From the NCBI RefSeq assembly GCF_012275575.1, contig NZ_NPIH01000274.1, positions 146,564 to 210,563 of the forward strand: DNA of 64,000 nt. The letters are read 5' to 3'. Position 1 is the first letter of the stretch. Each line of letters starts with the position of its first letter. Under the pieces are notes generated by a model. The model was not told where the DNA came from and did no database searches. It saw nothing but the letters and a program-made list of their open reading frames with translations. This document shows, one piece after another, positions 59,063 through 64,000 of this stretch. The DNA comes from Paraburkholderia sp. SG-MS1 (GTDB lineage: Bacteria > Pseudomonadota > Gammaproteobacteria > Burkholderiales > Burkholderiaceae). Both the position numbers and the translations under genes were made by a program.

Positions 59063-60223
59063 ATGAAAAAGTCTTTGCTTGCGGCCGCGCTGTGCGGCGC
59101 ATTGACGATGTCTGCGCATGCGCAAAGCAGCGTGACCCTGTACGGTCTCATCGACACCGGCCTCGTGTACACCAACAATCAGCTCGGCCACAGCAACTGG
59201 CAATTGGGCAGCAGCTCGACGCAGAACACGGTGTTCGGCCTGAAGGGCACCGAAGACCTGGGTGCGGGCTTGCATGCGATCTTCAAACTGGAACAGGGCT
59301 TCGTGCTCAACAACGGCGCGCAGGCTTTCCCGGGAAGCGCGTTCGGTTCGCAGGCATGGGTCGGTCTGCAAAGCGATCCGTACGGCACGCTGACGTTCGG
59401 CCGCCAGTTCGACGTGATGAACGACCTCGTCGGCCCCGTCTCGGCCTCGTTCAACACGTGGGGCGGCAGCATTGCCGCCCATCCGTTCGAGAACGATAAC
59501 CTCGCGGCGAACTCGGTCGTCATCAACAACTCGGTCAAGTACGCGAGCCCGGTCTATCACGGCGTCACGTTCGAAACGATGTACTCGTTCAGCAACAAGG
59601 CTGGCGACTTCGCGAACAACCGCTCGTACGGCTTCTGCCTGTCGTATGCGCAAGGCCCGCTGTATCTCGCCGCTGGCTACCTGCAACTGAACAACGCCGG
59701 CAATGGCGCGGGCGCGGTAACTTCGAGCGACGCCAGCGCAAACTTCCTCGCGGAACGCCAGCGCATCTGGTCGCTCGGCGGCAACTACACGTTCGGACCG
59801 GCCACCGTCGGTCTGCTCTGGAGCCATACGCAGATCGACAACGTGTCGGGCGTATTCTCGTTCGGCACAGGCAGCTACCTCGGCGCGGCCGACAGCACGG
59901 CGGGCACGCTCGCCGGTTCGCTGCGCCTCGACAACTACGAAGTGAACACGAAGTACGCGCTTACGCCGGCGTTGAGCGTGTCGGGTTCGTACACGTTCAC
60001 GCACGGCGCGTACAACGGTTCGTCGCCGGGCTGGAATACGGCCATGCTGCAAACCGATTACGCGCTCAGCAAGCGCACGGACTTCTATGTCGAAGGCGTG
60101 TATCAGAACGTGCATGGTGCGCCGGCGGATTCGGTGCTGTCGCATGCGATGATCAATACGCTCTCGCCTTCTTCGACGAACACGCAAGTGGCCGTCACGG
60201 TGGGCATGCGTCACGCGTTCTGA
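59063..60223 (+). CDS. Gram-negative porin (Burkholderia OmpC type)
   Basis: A 386-residue trimeric porin with a signal peptide (MKKSLLAAALCGALTMSAHA, then QSS) and the family pattern SSVTLYGLIDTGLVYTNN, GLKGTEDLGAGLHAIFKLEQ, GSQAWVGLQSDPYGTLTFGR, ending in TVGMRHAF. The terminal Phe is needed for outer-membrane assembly. GGAG ten nt before ATG. It is monocistronic with a long leader, so it is likely strongly regulated. Confidence 0.93.
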   Translation: MKKSLLAAALCGALTMSAHAQSSVTLYGLIDTGLVYTNNQLGHSNWQLGSSSTQNTVFGLKGTEDLGAGLHAIFKLEQGFVLNNGAQAFPGSAFGSQAWVGLQSDPYGTLTFGRQFDVMNDLVGPVSASFNTWGGSIAAHPFENDNLAANSVVINNSVKYASPVYHGVTFETMYSFSNKAGDFANNRSYGFCLSYAQGPLYLAAGYLQLNNAGNGAGAVTSSDASANFLAERQRIWSLGGNYTFGPATVGLLWSHTQIDNVSGVFSFGTGSYLGAADSTAGTLAGSLRLDNYEVNTKYALTPALSVSGSYTFTHGAYNGSSPGWNTAMLQTDYALSKRTDFYVEGVYQNVHGAPADSVLSHAMINTLSPSSTNTQVAVTVGMRHAF

Positions 60224-60252
60224 GCGACGCCTCAGCACGCAGTCTGGGAAAA

Positions 60253-60280
60253 CGTATGCCTGACGTCTGTCAGGCATACG
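60253..60280 (+). terminator. Hairpin after porin
   Basis: A perfect 12-bp stem CGTATGCCTGAC/GTCAGGCATACG with loop GTCT lies 30 bp past the porin stop. No T-run follows, so it may stabilise the mRNA 3' end as well as terminate. Confidence 0.7.
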
Positions 60281-60439
60281 GCCAGTCCGTGCAGCGCCTC
60301 TGTCTAGTGTGCGCTGCCTTTCTCCTTTCGCTTTTCCCGAACCTTTGCTCCGTGATTAGCAGGTTTATCCGATATGCGCCCTGACGCAGACTGAGGCTCA
60401 TCACCACTGCGGACAAATCTCCGCGAAAGGAACCCCATC

Positions 60440-60835
60440 ATGCGAACCTATCCGCGCAACAGTCCCCAAGCCGCTGCACGCATCGTGGCGCTCGCGCTGA
60501 CCTCCGACGGGCACGTCTGCAGCTCCGAAGAACACGCGCTCGAAAGATTGGGCATCGCAGGCGAACTCGGTCTCGCACCGGCGCAATTCGCGCAGATCGT
60601 TCAGACGCTGTGTGAAGACCGCTCGGTCGCGCACATGTCGCCCGAACTGGCCGTGGACCATCCCGACACAGCCCTGCTCTCCACGCTGATCGACGAAATC
60701 GACGATCCTGCGTTGCGTCGCAAGGTCATGCGTCTTTGCATGGCCGTGGCGATCGCGGACGACCACCTGGCCGACGGCGAGATCGCGTTGCTCGCCGCGG
60801 TATTCAACGCGTGGGCGCCGAAAACGCGCCACTAA
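60440..60835 (+). CDS. TerB-like small cytosolic protein
   Basis: A 131-residue alpha-helical protein with two acidic TerB-type motifs, SDGHVCSSEEHALERLG near residue 23 and IADDHLADGEIALLAAV near residue 105. TerB domains bind metal ions or act as scaffolds; in many Burkholderia they stand alone. AAAGGA nine nt before ATG fixes the start. It is upstream of nhaR/terC-type genes, which may be a coincidence. Function unknown. Confidence 0.75.
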   Translation: MRTYPRNSPQAAARIVALALTSDGHVCSSEEHALERLGIAGELGLAPAQFAQIVQTLCEDRSVAHMSPELAVDHPDTALLSTLIDEIDDPALRRKVMRLCMAVAIADDHLADGEIALLAAVFNAWAPKTRH

Positions 60836-60883
60836 CCCACACACGTACGGCGCATCGCCGCGCCTGTGAAGCTCGTCGTGCGG

Positions 60884-61765
60884 TTACGACCGCGCGGCGA
60901 CCAACACCTGGGAGGCGAGCGCATGATGCTGCCCGCGCCTCGAACGAATCGCGTGAATCTCCTCGATCACACCGTCGGCGCGACCGAGCCACCGCAAACC
61001 ACGCAGCAATGACAGATCTTCCGCCCCGAGTTCCGCGAGCGGAAATACGCCGAGCCCGCGCGCGGCGAACACCGCCATTAGCGCGCTGTCCTCAAATTCG
61101 CCGACGATGCGCGGCCGGATGCCTTCGCTGTCGAACCACCGGTCGAGCCGCGCTCGCAACGCGCCGTGCGCGGTCGGCAGAAGTACCGGCAATTGCGCGA
61201 GACACTGCGGAAAACCCGCCCGTGCGGATTTACGGACCATCTCCGCGGGCCCGTACCAGTCCACCGGCGAGCCCACGAGGCGCTGGCTGAGCACGCGCAG
61301 GTCGGTGTTGTGCGGCGCCGGCTGGCACGCGAGCACGAGATCGAGCCGATGCAGCGCGAGTTCCGACACCAGGTGCGCATGCTCCCCCTCGTGACACAGC
61401 AGCCGCAGCGACGGCGTGCCGAGCACGGGCGCCAGCAGCGCGTGCGCGGCGAGCTTCGAAATACCGTCTGACAAACCCACGGCGAGCCGTGCGACACCCT
61501 CTCTGCCCGTATCGCGCATTTCGTCGAGCAGCGCCTCGCCGAGCTGAAAAATCTGCTCCGCGCGGCTGAACGCCGCCTCCCCGGCCTCGGTCATCGTGAC
61601 GCCGCGCCCCGCCGGTTTGAGCAACTGCCGCCCGATCGATTTCTCCAGCTCGCGCACCTGCGCGCTGATCGTCTGGACGGCCATGTCGAGCCGTTCGGCT
61701 GCGCGCGCGAAGCCGCCCTCTTTCACGACGATCCAGAAATAGTACAAGTGACGGTAATTGAGCAT
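60884..61765 (-). CDS. nhaR: NhaR-type LysR regulator
   Basis: A 293-residue LysR regulator closely resembling E. coli NhaR, the sodium-responsive activator: LNYRHLYYFWIVVKEGGFAR at the start, VQTISAQVRELEKSIGRQLL in the HTH, GEFEDSALMAVFAARGLGVF and GVIEEIHAIRSRR near the end. It is divergent from the terC-type gene with a 122-bp gap. NhaR normally activates a Na+/H+ antiporter; none is visible here, so it may control the TerC-like exporter or a distant gene. SD is weak. Confidence 0.88.
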   Translation of the reverse strand: MLNYRHLYYFWIVVKEGGFARAAERLDMAVQTISAQVRELEKSIGRQLLKPAGRGVTMTEAGEAAFSRAEQIFQLGEALLDEMRDTGREGVARLAVGLSDGISKLAAHALLAPVLGTPSLRLLCHEGEHAHLVSELALHRLDLVLACQPAPHNTDLRVLSQRLVGSPVDWYGPAEMVRKSARAGFPQCLAQLPVLLPTAHGALRARLDRWFDSEGIRPRIVGEFEDSALMAVFAARGLGVFPLAELGAEDLSLLRGLRWLGRADGVIEEIHAIRSRRGQHHALASQVLVAARS

Positions 61766-61887
61766 GACTTCGACACTTCGAAATAAACGATATATCGCTC
61801 AGATTATCACTGATTTATTCGAACCTTAAACGCGACCATGATGGCGGTTCCGCGACCGCCGTCGCATCGATTTTTCCGCCGCCCCCC

Positions 61888-62640
61888 ATGGACTCCCTGC
61901 TCGTACTCGTTTCCGACCCTGCCGCATGGGCCGCGCTGCTGACGCTGGTCGTAATGGAAATCGTGCTCGGCATCGACAACCTGATCTTCATTTCGATCCT
62001 CAGCAACAAGCTGCCCGAAGCACAACGCGCGCGCACGCAGCGCATTGGCATCCTGCTCGCGCTCGTGATGCGGCTCGCGCTGCTCGGCACGATCGCGTGG
62101 ATCGCGCAACTGACCGAAACCGCGTTCACGCTTTTCGGACACGGTTTCTCGTGGCGCGGTCTGATCCTGCTCGGCGGCGGCCTGTTCCTCGTCTGGAAGG
62201 CGACCAGCGAAATCCGCCATCACGTGACCCACGCGGACGAAGTAAGCGACAAGGCGACCAGCACCGTCCAGTTGACGATGGCGGCCGCGATCGGCCAGAT
62301 CATCCTGCTCGACATGGTGTTCTCGATCGACAGCATCATCACCGCGGTCGGGATGACCGAGCATATGCCGATCATGTTCGTCGCGGTGATCGCCGCGGTC
62401 ATGGTGATGCTGTTCGCCGCGCGCCCGTTGTCGCGCTTCATCGATCGCAATCCGACCATCGTGATGCTTGCGCTGAGCTTCCTGCTCGTGATCGGCATGA
62501 CGCTGATCGCCGAAGGTTTCGGCTCGCACGTGCCGAAGGCTTACATCTACGCGGCGATGGCGTTCTCCGCGTTCGTGGAGGCTATGAACATGCTGGTGCG
62601 GCGCGCGAAAACGAAGCGTGCGGCCGGCGTCGCGCAGTGA
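61888..62640 (+). CDS. TerC-family membrane protein
   Basis: A 250-residue inner-membrane protein of the TerC family with about seven helices. The two conserved acidic motifs are VVMEIVLGIDNLIFISIL in TM1-2 and LLDMVFSIDSIITAVGMTEH in the middle; their Asp/Glu residues are thought to bind metal. TerC relatives export manganese or metallate proteins during secretion. It is divergent from nhaR. No good SD before the ATG at 61888. Confidence 0.9.
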   Translation: MDSLLVLVSDPAAWAALLTLVVMEIVLGIDNLIFISILSNKLPEAQRARTQRIGILLALVMRLALLGTIAWIAQLTETAFTLFGHGFSWRGLILLGGGLFLVWKATSEIRHHVTHADEVSDKATSTVQLTMAAAIGQIILLDMVFSIDSIITAVGMTEHMPIMFVAVIAAVMVMLFAARPLSRFIDRNPTIVMLALSFLLVIGMTLIAEGFGSHVPKAYIYAAMAFSAFVEAMNMLVRRAKTKRAAGVAQ

Positions 62641-62763
62641 GCGCCGATATGTGGCCCCGTATCGAGCACGATTGACGAAGGTGAGTTCAGCGGGTCCCGT
62701 CGCGGGTGGCGAGCCGGGCTGAACGTTCGAAGTGCGGATACTGTCAAGTCAAGGAGCGACACC

Positions 62764-63066
62764 ATGAAATGCCCTGTGTGCAAAACGACCGACCTGCTAA
62801 TGGCCGAGCGCCGCTCGATCGAGATCGACTACTGCCCGGTGTGCCGTGGCGTCTGGCTCGATCGCGGCGAACTCGACAAACTGATTGCGCAGGACGCGGC
62901 TGAGCAGATCGGCACGCCCTCGGCCGCGCGCGCCGCGCGCGAGAGCCACCGCGATCGGGAGCCTGCGTACGAGAGCGACCGCCAGCGCGGCTACGACGAT
63001 CACCGAACGGGGCACCGGGGATATAAGAAAAAGCGCTCGATTTTCGACGTGTTCGACTTCGATTGA
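62764..63066 (+). CDS. zf-TFIIB domain small protein
   Basis: A 100-residue protein with a TFIIB-like zinc ribbon: CPVCKTTDLLM (Cys3, Cys6) and DYCPVCRGVWLDRGELDKLI (Cys24, Cys27). The C-terminal half is Arg/Asp/Tyr-rich and disordered, ending KRSIFDVFDFD. AAGGAG nine nt before ATG. Such small zinc ribbons are common next to TerC-type genes. Function unknown; probable protein or nucleic-acid contact. Confidence 0.87.
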   Translation: MKCPVCKTTDLLMAERRSIEIDYCPVCRGVWLDRGELDKLIAQDAAEQIGTPSAARAARESHRDREPAYESDRQRGYDDHRTGHRGYKKKRSIFDVFDFD

Positions 63067-63080
63067 ACGCGCCCGCAGCG

Positions 63081-63752
63081 TTAGCGCGATTTCCCGCGCG
63101 CGCCTTTTCCGCCGCTTCCGGCACGCGGCGCTTCTTTACCCGCTGGCGCGCCGCCACCGCTTAGCTGTTCCATCCACGCCAACGTATCGACGTACGACAA
63201 GAACTGCTGTAAATACCCGGGCGACAATTCGCGCATCAACGAAAGCGAACGGTGCACGAGGCTGCTCGAGTTGAGCGGGCCGGCGTTGCCGGGCACTTGC
63301 GCCAGCGACTGGCGCATCTGCTTCTCGGCGCGGAGTTTGGACCAGACTTCCCGGAAGTAATCGAGCGCCGGCAACTCCGGATACGAAACGGCGTCCGCGC
63401 GCTCAGCCTGTGCATGACGCGCGATGTGGCCGATCAGATCCGCCAGCGTTTCCCGGGCGGGCTCGCGTGAAGTGAAAACCGGCGCAGTGGCGTGCGCTTC
63501 GACAGATTCGGCTGCGGCCGTCGCGCGTGCGAGATCCGCGGCATACGCGTCGAGCAACCCTGACAGCCTCTCGTCGAGCATGCGCCGCGCTTCGCCGGCA
63601 TGCGCGGCCGTGCGACGCTCGAGCGCCGCGATGAAATGAAAGCGCACGGGGTCCAGACGGTCCGCACCGCACGCACGCCACGCGTCGAGCGTCGCGCGGG
63701 CGGTGTGTGTCAAACCGCTCCCGTCGTTCTCGTTGCTGTCGCCGCTATGCAC
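63081..63752 (-). CDS. DUF2894 family protein
   Basis: A 223-residue protein with the DUF2894 core (RFHFIAALERRTAAHAGEAR, LPALDYFREVWSKLRAEKQM, NAGPLNSSSLVHRSLSLMRE, LSPGYLQQFLSYVDTLAWME). The basic Gly-rich tail (GSGGKGARGKSR) may bind nucleic acid or lipid. The start is GTG at 63752, overlapping the OmpA-type stop by 8 bp, so they are coupled. In Burkholderia this gene usually sits with an OmpA-type gene. Function unknown. Confidence 0.8.
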   Translation of the reverse strand: MHSGDSNENDGSGLTHTARATLDAWRACGADRLDPVRFHFIAALERRTAAHAGEARRMLDERLSGLLDAYAADLARATAAAESVEAHATAPVFTSREPARETLADLIGHIARHAQAERADAVSYPELPALDYFREVWSKLRAEKQMRQSLAQVPGNAGPLNSSSLVHRSLSLMRELSPGYLQQFLSYVDTLAWMEQLSGGGAPAGKEAPRAGSGGKGARGKSR

Positions 63753-64000
63753 CGGGCTTCACCGTTGCAGTCGACGGCCGGGGAACCGGCGCGATTTCCA
63801 CGCGACGGTTTTTGGCCCGCCCCTGATCGTCCGCATTCGAACTCACCGGCTGCTGCGAGCCGAACGCGGCCGCGAACACCGACGCCGCCGGCACGCCTGC
63901 GTCGATCAAGCCACGCGTCACCGTCAACGCGCGCTGCGCCGACAGCTCCCAGTTGTCCGCGAAACGGCGATTGCCTTCGCGCAGGCGCTGGTCGTCGGTA
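63745..64000 (-). CDS. OmpA-family C-terminal domain protein (partial)
   Basis: The last ~84 residues of a protein whose start is beyond the right edge. Visible: GNRRFADNWELSAQRALTVT, PAASVFAAAFGSQQPVSS and the peptidoglycan-binding end KNRRVEIAPVP. This is the OmpA/MotB C-terminal domain. It may be an outer-membrane or stator-like protein, possibly partner of the DUF2894 protein. Confidence 0.88.
   Translation of the reverse strand, partial: TDDQRLREGNRRFADNWELSAQRALTVTRGLIDAGVPAASVFAAAFGSQQPVSSNADDQGRAKNRRVEIAPVPRPSTATVKPGA

Noticed and set aside
1..64000. Mobile elements, tRNA genes and CRISPR arrays
   Set aside because: No transposase-like protein, no terminal repeats with target duplication, no cloverleaf and no regularly spaced repeats were seen on reading.

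Overview
The window is chromosomal DNA from a high-GC betaproteobacterium, most probably Paraburkholderia or a close Burkholderiaceae relative. The main reasons are two small DUF4148 proteins, a regulator-lipase-RND efflux locus in the Burkholderia ceoR-llpE-ceoAB-opcM arrangement, two Burkholderia-type trimeric porins, a 180-kDa NAD-dependent glutamate dehydrogenase and a DUF2894/OmpA pair at the right edge. No rRNA, tRNA, insertion sequence, phage or CRISPR array was seen. All assignments come from reading the sequence and recalled family knowledge; no database search was run.

Layout. 1-1.3 kb: a MetQ-type binding protein followed by a truncated DszA/NtaA-type flavin monooxygenase, probably organosulfur acquisition. 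1.6-9.9 kb: the RND efflux operon (llpE-ceoA-ceoB-opcM, minus strand) with its divergent LysR regulator. 10-21 kb: housekeeping and scattered genes (DUF4148 protein, purine nucleoside permease-like protein, aldo/keto reductase, CDF metal transporter, giant NAD-GDH, hydrolase plus M14 carboxypeptidase pair). 21-28.5 kb: an isochorismatase-fold protein lacking its catalytic triad, a GFA/CENP-V zinc protein, a DMT exporter, and the GABA locus (GabR-type regulator divergent from gabT-gabD). 28.5-34.2 kb: a two-component system divergent from an exported methionine sulfoxide repair set (Tat-MsrB, CcdA-thioredoxin DipZ-like protein, MsrA).

34.3-52.2 kb is the accessory highlight: a long minus-strand catabolic cluster. 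From promoter-proximal to distal it carries a BNR beta-propeller, an HpcH/HpaI aldolase, two 4,5-dihydroxyphthalate decarboxylase-like proteins, a type I extradiol dioxygenase, a LigJ-type 4-oxalomesaconate hydratase, an atypical SDR, an FAH-family hydrolase, a LysR regulator with two tandem HTH domains, an MFS transporter, a maleate-isomerase-like protein, a COG3618-type amidohydrolase, a second MFS transporter and a porin. A GntR regulator and a Tat-signal MmgE/PrpD protein lie just upstream around a palindromic operator candidate. The inferred theme is uptake, decarboxylation and extradiol cleavage of an aromatic polycarboxylate, with downstream steps that resemble the protocatechuate 4,5-cleavage pathway but use mostly unrelated enzyme families. 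No ring hydroxylase is present, so the starting substrate is unknown.

52.3-64 kb: a second DUF4148 protein, a betainyl-CoA-type thioesterase, a multi-pass histidine kinase with an unusual response regulator, a membrane-anchored Ala/Pro-rich protein, a HAD phosphatase, a porin with a long leader, a TerB-like protein, an NhaR-type regulator divergent from a TerC-family protein, a zf-TFIIB protein and the DUF2894/OmpA pair cut by the window edge.
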